This document shows positions 42,226 through 48,347 of a stretch of 59,036 nucleotides of DNA, one piece after another. The translations under genes were made by a program, and so were the position numbers. The notes under the pieces were generated by a model. That model ran no database searches, had not been told where the DNA came from, and worked only from the letters and a program-made list of their open reading frames with translations. Location of the stretch: the NCBI GenBank assembly GCA_045587545.1, contig JAZNCN010000024.1, positions 1 to 59,036 on the forward strand, given 5' to 3'. Numbering within the stretch: the stretch's first letter is position 1; every line of letters starts with the position of its first letter. Source of the stretch: Caccoplasma_A sp045587545. GTDB taxonomy: Bacteria; Bacteroidota; Bacteroidia; Bacteroidales; G3-4614.

Positions 42226-43134
42226 ATGCTACAGAAGTTTTTAAAATACATACGGTATGAGAAGAATTACTCTTCTCATACCGTATTGTCGTATAAAAAC
42301 GATTTGTCTCATTTTGAGTCTTATCTCAAAGCGGAGGTTGGGGGTGTTGATTATGCAAATGTTGATACAGATATAATTCGTAATTATGTGGTGGTATTGA
42401 TGGAGCAGGGGGTGTCTGCTCGCTCGGTGGGGCGTAAGTTGTCTGCTTTGAGAACTCTCTTTCGTTTTTTGATAAAAGAGAAGGTTGTTGCTGCTTCGCC
42501 TGCGGAGATGGTAACTAAACCGAAAGATGGTAAAACTCTCCCCGATTTTGTAAAGGAGGCAGAAATGGATATCTTGCTTGACGAAGAGATTGAAGAGAGT
42601 GGTACATTTGAGGGAGTTCGCGACAAATTAATAATATCTGTTCTGTATCAAACAGGCATGCGAAGAGACGAATTGATAACTTTGCGTGATAAAGATGTGG
42701 ATTTTTTTGCAAATACATTAAAGGTTACAGGTAAACGAAACAAGCAAAGGGTAATACCTTTTGGGAATGAGTTGCGAGAAGAGATCAGGCGGTACCTTGA
42801 CTATAGAGAAAAGGAAGTTGGCTCAGGAACAGAAAGATTGTTTGTGAAAAAAGATGGCGAACCTTTATATCCTGTATTGGTTTACAGAATAGTAAAGAGA
42901 GAGTTGTGCAGGGTTTCAACTCGTAAAAAACTCAGCCCTCATGTTTTGCGTCATACATTTGCGTCTGTTATGCTTAATAATGGAGCCGATTTGGATAGTG
43001 TAAAAGAGTTATTGGGGCATGCCTCTCTAAATTCAACACAGGTATATACTCATATAACGTTTGAAGAACTTAAACATAATTATAACCAAGCCCACCCAAG
43101 GGCAATAAAAAAAGGAGGTTTATATGGAGATTAA
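42226..43134 (+). CDS. xerC: Tyrosine recombinase XerC/XerD family
   Basis: A 302-residue chromosome-dimer-resolution type recombinase. The N-terminal SAM-like domain begins FLKYIRYEKNYSSHTVLSY. Catalytic residues are Arg in YQTGMRRDELITL, Lys in KVTGKRNKQRVIP, His-x-x-Arg in SPHVLRHTFASVML, His in LLGHASLNST and Tyr in VYTHITFEEL. It is probably a housekeeping Xer rather than a mobile integrase: there are no att repeats and its neighbours are rpsU and hpf. The start is fixed by a perfect SD. Codons 9-21 form a perfect 16-bp hairpin in the mRNA. Confidence 0.92.
   Translation: MLQKFLKYIRYEKNYSSHTVLSYKNDLSHFESYLKAEVGGVDYANVDTDIIRNYVVVLMEQGVSARSVGRKLSALRTLFRFLIKEKVVAASPAEMVTKPKDGKTLPDFVKEAEMDILLDEEIEESGTFEGVRDKLIISVLYQTGMRRDELITLRDKDVDFFANTLKVTGKRNKQRVIPFGNELREEIRRYLDYREKEVGSGTERLFVKKDGEPLYPVLVYRIVKRELCRVSTRKKLSPHVLRHTFASVMLNNGADLDSVKELLGHASLNSTQVYTHITFEELKHNYNQAHPRAIKKGGLYGD
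42250..42286 (+). promoter_or_regulatory. Perfect 16-bp hairpin within the xerC coding start
   Basis: ATACGGTATGAGAAGA (42250-42265) is the exact reverse complement of TCTTCTCATACCGTAT (42271-42286), with loop ATTAC. It begins 24 nt after the A of the ATG, just beyond an initiating ribosome's footprint. No T run follows, so it is not an intrinsic terminator. Confidence 0.7.
43111..43118 (+). promoter_or_regulatory. Unusually strong Shine-Dalgarno of hpf
   Basis: AAAGGAGG followed by T (nine possible pairs with the 16S tail), 5 nt before the ATG at 43124. It lies inside the last codons of xerC (Lys-Gly-Gly), the same sequence and spacing as the xerC SD. Confidence 0.75.
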
Positions 43135-43426
43135 AATTCAATCAGTACATTTCGATGCAACATCGCAATTACAATCATTTATTGAGAAAAAAGTAAACAA
43201 ACTTGAAAAATATTGTGACGAAATAACTTCGGCAGAGGTGATTTTAAGAGTGGTAAAACCCGAAACAGCGCTAAATAAGGAGGCCTCTATAAAAATTTTA
43301 GTACCTAAATCTGACGATATTTATTCTCAAAAAATTGCTAATACATTTGAGGAAGCCGTTGATAATGTGATAGATGCGCTAATCAAACAACTTCAAAGAA
43401 GAAAAGAAAAAACATCGGGCAAGTAA
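43124..43426 (+). CDS. hpf: Ribosome hibernation promoting factor HPF/RaiA family (short form)
   Basis: A 100-residue protein of the short HPF/RaiA type, which binds the 30S decoding region in resting cells and blocks translation. The fold is beta-alpha-beta3-alpha: IKIQSVHFDATSQLQSFIEK at the start and EEAVDNVIDALIKQLQRRKE at the end. It overlaps xerC by 11 nt and has its own strong SD, so it is likely translated both by coupling and by direct initiation. Confidence 0.9.
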   Translation: MEIKIQSVHFDATSQLQSFIEKKVNKLEKYCDEITSAEVILRVVKPETALNKEASIKILVPKSDDIYSQKIANTFEEAVDNVIDALIKQLQRRKEKTSGK

Positions 43427-43466
43427 AAAAATGCTTGAAAAATTTTTCTATTTAAAAAAAACGATT

Positions 43467-43474
43467 TAAATTTG
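43467..43474 (+). promoter_or_regulatory. Possible -7 element of the tRNA-tuf operon
   Basis: TAAATTTG, a full TAnnTTTG match. The -33 position is T-rich but lacks the G. Confidence 0.4.
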
Positions 43475-43479
43475 CACTC

Positions 43480-43587
43480 GGTTTTGAAACCTTGGTGCGC
43501 TGGCGAAGTAACTCTTCAAATCAAGGAACAAAACTGAAACTGATAATTAGGGCGGTGTGAAGCACTGAATTATGCCGCCTCAATAAA
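43480..43587 (+). other. Structured leader of the tRNA-tuf transcript
   Basis: CCTTG / CAAGG encloses GAAG-TAACT-CTTC. Further on, GGCGG / CCGCC encloses GTG-TGAAG-CAC, just before tRNA-Tyr. These are probably processing or folding elements; no gene is seen. Confidence 0.35.
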
Positions 43588-43670
43588 GGGCGAATACCAG
43601 AGTGGCCAAATGGGGCAGACTGTAAATCTGCTGTCTTACGACTTCGGTGGTTCGAATCCATCTTCGCCCA
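43588..43670 (+). tRNA. tRNA-Tyr (GTA)
   Basis: An 83-nt class II tRNA. The acceptor stem GGGCGAA / TTCGCCC is perfect, the anticodon GTA is at 43622-43624, and the T-loop is TTCGAAT. No CCA is encoded (discriminator A, then CAAC). Confidence 0.95.
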
Positions 43671-43678
43671 CAACATTT

Positions 43679-43751
43679 GCGGGAATAGCTCAGTTGATAG
43701 AGCACCAGCCTTCCAAGCTGAGGGTCGCGGGTTTGAGCCCCGTTTCCCGCT
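43679..43751 (+). tRNA. tRNA-Gly (TCC)
   Basis: The acceptor GCGGGAA / TTCCCGC is perfect and the anticodon TCC is at 43712-43714. Two oddities: the anticodon stem has a C27/A43 mismatch, and the T-loop reads TTTGAGC (T56 in place of the nearly universal C56) with A19 in the D-loop (TTGATAG), which would restore a 19-56 pair as A-U. No CCA encoded. Confidence 0.93.
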
Positions 43752-43758
43752 CAAAACC

Positions 43759-43830
<72 letters not shown>

Positions 43831-43903
43831 CTCTCTGAGAATACAGCTGGCGCACAAAATTAGATAAGCTAATCATTTTAAAAAAAAATAAAAATAAACT
43901 ATT

Positions 43904-45091
43904 ATGGCTAAAGAAGAATTTAAACGTACGAAGCCGCACGTAAATATTGGTACTATCGGTCACGTTGACCACGGTAAAACCACTTTGACCGCAGCTATTA
44001 CTACAGTATTGGCAAAAGCAGGTCTTTCAGAGTTGAAATCATTCGACCAAATTGACAACGCTCCAGAGGAAAAAGAGCGTGGTATTACAATTAATACTTC
44101 TCACGTAGAGTACGAAACAGAGAACCGTCACTACGCACACGTTGACTGTCCTGGACACGCTGACTACGTTAAGAACATGGTAACTGGTGCTGCTCAAATG
44201 GACGGTGCTATCATCGTTTGTGCTGCAACAGATGGTCCTATGCCTCAAACTCGTGAGCACATTCTATTGGCTCGCCAAGTAAACGTTCCCCGTATCGTTG
44301 TTTTCTTGAACAAATGTGATATGGTTGACGATGAGGAGATTTTGGAACTTGTTGAGATGGAGATGAGAGATCTTCTTTCTTCTTACGAGTATGATGGAGA
44401 TAATACTCCTATCATTCGCGGTTCAGCTCTTGGAGCATTGAACGGAGAGGCTGAGTGGGAGCAAAAAGTTATGGAGCTTATGGCTGCAGTTGACGAGTGG
44501 ATTCCACTTCCTCCACGTGATATCGACAAACCTTTCTTGATGCCTGTTGAGGACGTATTCTCAATTACAGGTCGTGGAACAGTTGCTACAGGTCGTGTTG
44601 AAACTGGTGTTATCAAAGTTGGTGATGAGGTTCAAATCATCGGTCTAGGAGCAGAGGGTAAAAAATCAGTTGTAACTGGTGTTGAGATGTTCCGTAAACT
44701 TCTTAGCCAAGGAGAGGCTGGTGACAACGTAGGTCTATTGCTTCGTGGTATTGACAAAAACGAAATCAAACGTGGTATGGTTATCTGTCACCCAGGACAA
44801 GTTAAACCTCACTCTGAGTTCAAAGCTCAAATCTACGTTCTTACTGAGAAAGAGGGTGGACGTCACACTCCCTTCCACAACAACTACCGTCCTCAATCCT
44901 ACATCCGTACATTGGACGTAACAGGAGAGATTACTCTTCCTGAGGGAACTGAGATGGTAATGCCTGGTGACCACGTATCAATCCAAGTAAAACTTATCGC
45001 TCCTGTTGCATGTAGCGAGGGTCTTCGTTTCGCAATCCGCGAGGGTGGTCGTACAGTAGGTTCAGGTCAAATCACTGAGATTATCGACTAA
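43904..45091 (+). CDS. tuf: Elongation factor Tu
   Basis: EF-Tu carries aminoacyl-tRNA to the ribosome with GTP. The 395-residue protein has G1 GHVDHGKTT (residues 19-27), G2 RGITINTSHVEYE, G3 DCPGHADYV, G4 NKCDMVDD and G5 GSALGALNG, then the two beta-barrel domains and the family end GSGQITEIID. Codon use favours C-ending codons more than the neighbours, as in highly expressed genes. It lies downstream of three tRNAs and upstream of tRNA-Trp, so it is probably in one long transcript with them. Confidence 0.98.
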   Translation: MAKEEFKRTKPHVNIGTIGHVDHGKTTLTAAITTVLAKAGLSELKSFDQIDNAPEEKERGITINTSHVEYETENRHYAHVDCPGHADYVKNMVTGAAQMDGAIIVCAATDGPMPQTREHILLARQVNVPRIVVFLNKCDMVDDEEILELVEMEMRDLLSSYEYDGDNTPIIRGSALGALNGEAEWEQKVMELMAAVDEWIPLPPRDIDKPFLMPVEDVFSITGRGTVATGRVETGVIKVGDEVQIIGLGAEGKKSVVTGVEMFRKLLSQGEAGDNVGLLLRGIDKNEIKRGMVICHPGQVKPHSEFKAQIYVLTEKEGGRHTPFHNNYRPQSYIRTLDVTGEITLPEGTEMVMPGDHVSIQVKLIAPVACSEGLRFAIREGGRTVGSGQITEIID

Positions 45092-45111
45092 TAAGAACTA
45101 AAAATAAAACC

Positions 45112-45143
45112 TCAGCCGACTTAGAGATAGGTCGGCTGAATTT
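45112..45143 (+). terminator. Hairpin between tuf and tRNA-Trp
   Basis: TCAGCCGAC / GTCGGCTGA, a 9-bp stem with 10-nt loop, followed by ATTT. The T run is too short for a strong terminator; it may allow partial read-through to secE-nusG or mark RNA processing. Confidence 0.45.
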
Positions 45144-45216
45144 ACGGGTCTAGCTCAGTTGGTAGAGCACTGGTCTCCAAAACCAGGTGTCGGGAGTTCG
45201 AGCCTCTCGTCCCGTG
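45144..45216 (+). tRNA. tRNA-Trp (CCA)
   Basis: The anticodon loop is CTCCAAA (CCA) within the CTGGT / ACCAG stem, and the T-loop is TTCGAGC. The acceptor ACGGGTC / GTCCCGT has one mismatch (T6/T67). Discriminator G, no encoded CCA. It is 15 nt before secE, the standard order in Bacteroidota. Confidence 0.93.
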
Positions 45217-45231
45217 CTAAATTCTACGAAA

Positions 45232-45426
45232 ATGAAAAAGATATTTGCTAATATAAAAGATTCTTATGACGAATTAATTCATAAGGTATCTTGGCCAACT
45301 AAGTCTGAGTTGAGCAATAGCGCTGTTGTAGTTATGACTGCTTCCCTCATAATTGCGTTAGTCGTATTTGCGATGGATCAGTGCTTTGAAAACGTTCTAA
45401 AATTCGTTTACCAATTAATTTACTAA
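45232..45426 (+). CDS. secE: Preprotein translocase subunit SecE
   Basis: The 64-residue inner-membrane protein has the amphipathic helix motif DSYDELIHKVSWPTKSELSNS and one transmembrane helix (VVVMTASLIIALVVFAMD). It clamps SecY in the Sec channel. The start is the ATG of MKKIFANIKDSY; a longer frame reaching back into tRNA-Trp is not credible. It is followed by nusG after 12 nt. Confidence 0.95.
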   Translation: MKKIFANIKDSYDELIHKVSWPTKSELSNSAVVVMTASLIIALVVFAMDQCFENVLKFVYQLIY

Positions 45427-45438
45427 AAGGTAGAGACT

Positions 45439-45993
45439 ATGTCTGAGACAGAAAAAAAAGCGCCCAAAAGAGGGTGGTTCGTTTTGCGTGCCATCAGCGG
45501 TAAGGAGCTTAAAGTCAAAGAGTATCTTGATGCTGAGATTGCTAAAACCGATCTCGGCAAAAATGTATTCCAAGTCTTGATTCCTACCGAAAAAATTTAT
45601 TCAGTGAGAAATGGTAAAAGAGTTACCAAAGAGCGTAATCTCTATCCGGGTTATGTATTTGTTGAGGCTCGTTTGGTAGGCGAAGTTCCACACATACTTC
45701 GCAATACAACAAACGTCATAGGCTTTTTGGGTGGTGGTATAAATCCCGACCCTCTTCGCCCTGCTGAGGTAAATCGTATGTTAGGATCAGTTGATGAACA
45801 TCAAGAGACAGATGAACCAATGATTCCTTATACTGTAGGTGAAAATGTAAAAGTTACATTTGGTCCTTTCAGTGGTTTTAGCGGAATTATTGAAGATGTA
45901 AACAACGAGAAGAGAAAACTCAAAGTAATGGTTAAGATATTCGGACGTAAAACACCGTTGGAACTTAACTTTATGCAAGTAGAAAAGGAGTAA
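45439..45993 (+). CDS. nusG: Transcription termination/antitermination factor NusG
   Basis: The 184-residue protein has the NGN domain (RGWFVLRAISGKELKVKEYL, LYPGYVFVEARL) that binds the RNA polymerase clamp and a KOW domain (VGENVKVTFGPFSGFSGIIE) that contacts ribosomal S10 or Rho. Place and length are standard. Confidence 0.96.
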   Translation: MSETEKKAPKRGWFVLRAISGKELKVKEYLDAEIAKTDLGKNVFQVLIPTEKIYSVRNGKRVTKERNLYPGYVFVEARLVGEVPHILRNTTNVIGFLGGGINPDPLRPAEVNRMLGSVDEHQETDEPMIPYTVGENVKVTFGPFSGFSGIIEDVNNEKRKLKVMVKIFGRKTPLELNFMQVEKE

Positions 45994-46052
45994 TTGCGTG
46001 GTTACGAACGTGGATCTCCGATGATTTAACAATCTAATTTAATAAGAGAAAA

Positions 46053-46496
46053 ATGGCTAAAGAAATTGCTGGACAAATTAAATTGCAAATTAAAGGTGGT
46101 GCAGCAAACCCCTCTCCCCCAGTAGGTCCCGCTTTGGGTTCTAAGGGTATCAACATTATGGAGTTTTGCAAGCAATTCAATGCCCGCACTCAAGACAGAG
46201 CAGGAAAAGTACTTCCCGTAGTTATTACATACTATGCGGACAAAACTTTTGATTTTATTGTTAAGACTCCTCCTGTAGCAATTCAATTGCTTGAGGCTGC
46301 AAAAGCTAAATCAGGATCTGCAGAGCCTAACCGTAAAAAAATTGCTTCAATCACTTGGGAACAAGTCAAAGTTATTGCACAAGATAAAATGGTTGACTTA
46401 AACTGTTTTTCACTTGAATCAGCTATGACTATGGTTGCAGGCACAGCTAGAAGTATGGGTATCACCGTAACAGGAGAATTCCCGGTTAATAACTAA
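46053..46496 (+). CDS. rplK: 50S ribosomal protein L11 (uL11)
   Basis: A 147-residue protein with the N-terminal domain (IKGGAANPSPPVGPALGSKG) and the rRNA-binding C-terminal domain (KIASITWEQVKVIAQDKM, ARSMGITVTG). It forms the base of the stalk with L10 and L12. It starts 59 nt after nusG; no promoter is evident between them. Confidence 0.97.
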   Translation: MAKEIAGQIKLQIKGGAANPSPPVGPALGSKGINIMEFCKQFNARTQDRAGKVLPVVITYYADKTFDFIVKTPPVAIQLLEAAKAKSGSAEPNRKKIASITWEQVKVIAQDKMVDLNCFSLESAMTMVAGTARSMGITVTGEFPVNN

Positions 46497-46511
46497 TAAA
46501 CTTCAATTGAA

Positions 46512-47210
46512 ATGAGTAAATTGACAAAAAATCAAAAAATTGCCTCTGAAAAAATTGAAGCAGGGAAGATGTACTCACTCAAAGAAGCTGCAGAGTTGTT
46601 GAAAGAGATAACTTTCACAAAATTCGATGCATCAGTTGATATTGACGTGCGTTTAGGAGTTGACCCTCGTAAAGCTAACCAAATGGTAAGAGGTGTTGTA
46701 TCTCTACCCAATGGTACAGGTAAACAAGTACGAGTGTTGGCGCTATGCACCCCTGATCAAGAAGCAGACGCTAAGGCTGCCGGAGCAGATTATGTAGGAT
46801 TAGACGAATATATCGAGAAGATCAAAGGTGGTTGGACTGATATTGACGTTATTATAACAATGCCCGCTATAATGGGTAAACTTGGAGCTCTAGGTCGCGT
46901 ATTAGGTCCTCGTGGACTTATGCCTAACCCAAAGAGTGGAACAGTTACCAACGAGATTGGTAAAGCAGTTAAAGAGGTAAAACAAGGTAAAATCGACTTC
47001 AAGGTTGATAAAGGTGGTATCGTACACACTTCAGTAGGTAAAATTTCGTTTGAGCCTTCAAAAATAGCAGAGAACGTAAAAGAGTTTATGGCTACAATCA
47101 TCAAACTTAAACCTTCTGCAGCAAAAGGAACATATGTTAAGAGCGTATTCCTTTCTACAACAATGAGCCCCGGTATCAAAATCGATCCCAAAACTGTTGA
47201 TGAGATTTAA
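46512..47210 (+). CDS. rplA: 50S ribosomal protein L1 (uL1)
   Basis: The 232-residue protein has GVDPRKANQMVRGVVSLPNGT and GPRGLMPNPKSGTVT, the signature of the L1 stalk protein. In many bacteria L1 represses its own rplK-rplA mRNA by binding the leader; a mimic was not looked for in detail. It is 15 nt after rplK. Confidence 0.97.
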   Translation: MSKLTKNQKIASEKIEAGKMYSLKEAAELLKEITFTKFDASVDIDVRLGVDPRKANQMVRGVVSLPNGTGKQVRVLALCTPDQEADAKAAGADYVGLDEYIEKIKGGWTDIDVIITMPAIMGKLGALGRVLGPRGLMPNPKSGTVTNEIGKAVKEVKQGKIDFKVDKGGIVHTSVGKISFEPSKIAENVKEFMATIIKLKPSAAKGTYVKSVFLSTTMSPGIKIDPKTVDEI

Positions 47211-47225
47211 TAAAACTGAAGCACT

Positions 47226-47738
47226 ATGAAAAAGGAAGATAAAGGCATTATAATTGAAAAGATTGGTGCTACTCTTAAAGAGTATAACCACTTCTACCTT
47301 GCCGATACCACATCTCTCGATGCAGAGGCTACAAGCGAATTGCGTCGTGCGTGCTTTGGTAAGGAGATCAAATTAATGGTTGTTAAGAATACTTTGTTGA
47401 GAAAGGCTCTTGAGACTCTTGAGGGAGATTACTCACCCCTATATTCAGCATTGAAAGGTTCAACCGCTTTGATGCTTTCAAACACAGGTAACGCTCCTGC
47501 TAAACTTATTAAAGAGTTTACAAAGAAAAACGATAAAGTACGTTATAAAGCAGCATACGTAGAGGAATCATTCTACGATGATACACAACTTGAAGCACTT
47601 ATTGCAGTTAAGAGCAAAAACGAACTTATCGCAGACGTTATCGCAATGTTGGAAGGTCCTGTACAAGGAGTTATTTCAGCGCTTGAATCAGGTGCAAACA
47701 CCATACACGGAGTATTGGATACTCTTGAGAAAAAATAA
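47226..47738 (+). CDS. rplJ: 50S ribosomal protein L10 (uL10)
   Basis: A 170-residue protein that anchors L7/L12 dimers: FYLADTTSLDAEATSELRRA, VKNTLLRKALE, then a helical C-terminus for L12 binding. It is 15 nt after rplA and 41 nt before rplL. Confidence 0.96.
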   Translation: MKKEDKGIIIEKIGATLKEYNHFYLADTTSLDAEATSELRRACFGKEIKLMVVKNTLLRKALETLEGDYSPLYSALKGSTALMLSNTGNAPAKLIKEFTKKNDKVRYKAAYVEESFYDDTQLEALIAVKSKNELIADVIAMLEGPVQGVISALESGANTIHGVLDTLEKK

Positions 47739-47779
47739 TCAAAAATTAAATTGTAAAACATTATTAAATTATAACTAAA

Positions 47780-48154
47780 ATGGCAGACATTAAAGCTTTT
47801 GCAGAACAATTAGTAAACTTGACCGTTAAAGAGGTAAGTGAGCTTAAACAAATTTTGAAAGACGAGTACGGAATTGAGCCTGCTGCAGCAGCAGTAGCAG
47901 TAGCAGCCGGACCTGCAGCAGCAGCTGAGGCAGCTGAAGAGAAATCTTCATTCGACGTAGTACTTAAAGCAGCTGGAGCAAACAAACTTGCAGTTGTTAA
48001 AGCAGTTAAAGAACTTACAGGTCTTGGCTTGAAAGAGGCTAAAGAGATGGTTGATGGCGCTCCCAGCGTAATCAAAGAGGGTCTTGCTAAAGCAGACGCA
48101 GAAGGTTTGAAAAAACAACTTGAAGAGGCAGGAGCAGAAGTTGAACTTAAATAA
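47780..48154 (+). CDS. rplL: 50S ribosomal protein L7/L12 (bL12)
   Basis: The 124-residue acidic stalk protein has an N-terminal dimer helix, an Ala-rich hinge (AAAVAVAAGPAAAAEAAEE) and a C-terminal factor-binding domain (KLAVVKAVKELTGLGLKEAK, VDGAPSVIKEGL). A terminator-like hairpin sits between it and rpoB, which would let the cell make more L12 than RNA polymerase. Confidence 0.98.
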   Translation: MADIKAFAEQLVNLTVKEVSELKQILKDEYGIEPAAAAVAVAAGPAAAAEAAEEKSSFDVVLKAAGANKLAVVKAVKELTGLGLKEAKEMVDGAPSVIKEGLAKADAEGLKKQLEEAGAEVELK

Positions 48155-48176
48155 TACTTCCTGTTTTCAGGCTTAT

Positions 48177-48216
48177 GGTAAAGAGACCTCCTCTGATGAG
48201 GACTCTTTACCTTTTT
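48177..48216 (+). promoter_or_regulatory. rplL-rpoB intergenic attenuator (partial terminator)
   Basis: GGTAAAGAG (48177-48185) pairs with CTCTTTACC (48203-48211). An inner CCTC-TGAT-GAGG stem extends it, and TTTTT follows. The shape is a terminator, yet rpoB is 131 nt downstream with no promoter visible. Confidence 0.7.
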
Positions 48217-48240
48217 GTGCATTAAATTAAGAAGTGGTTT

Positions 48241-48298
48241 AAAGTCTCTGATTTTCAGCACATAAGAGATGTGAGACGTCCTTTGAATGAGGGACTTT
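48241..48298 (+). other. Folded rpoB leader region
   Basis: AAAGTCTC can pair with GGGACTTT over about 50 nt, enclosing CACAT-AAGAG-ATGTG. It may be a processing site or part of read-through control; no TAnnTTTG promoter is seen here. Confidence 0.35.
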
Positions 48299-48347
48299 CA
48301 AAAAAAAGTTTAGACACTTCGCAAATTCAATTAATTAATTGCGTACA

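Noticed and set aside
42250..42286. The xerC hairpin as an intrinsic terminator or a dif site
   Set aside because: There is no T run after it, and its arms (16 bp) and centre (5 nt) do not fit the 11-6-11 layout of dif. Kept only as an unexplained structure.
42226..43134. xerC as a mobile-element integrase
   Set aside because: No att repeats, cargo or mobility genes are nearby; the neighbours are rpsU, hpf and tRNAs in a housekeeping order. The adjacent tRNAs are intact.
45187..45231. Longer N-terminus for SecE (15 extra residues)
   Set aside because: It would overlap the 3' end of tRNA-Trp; the ATG at 45232 gives a normal SecE.
48339..48347. TTG start three codons upstream of rpoB
   Set aside because: The ATG at 48348 is the better start; nothing supports TTG here.
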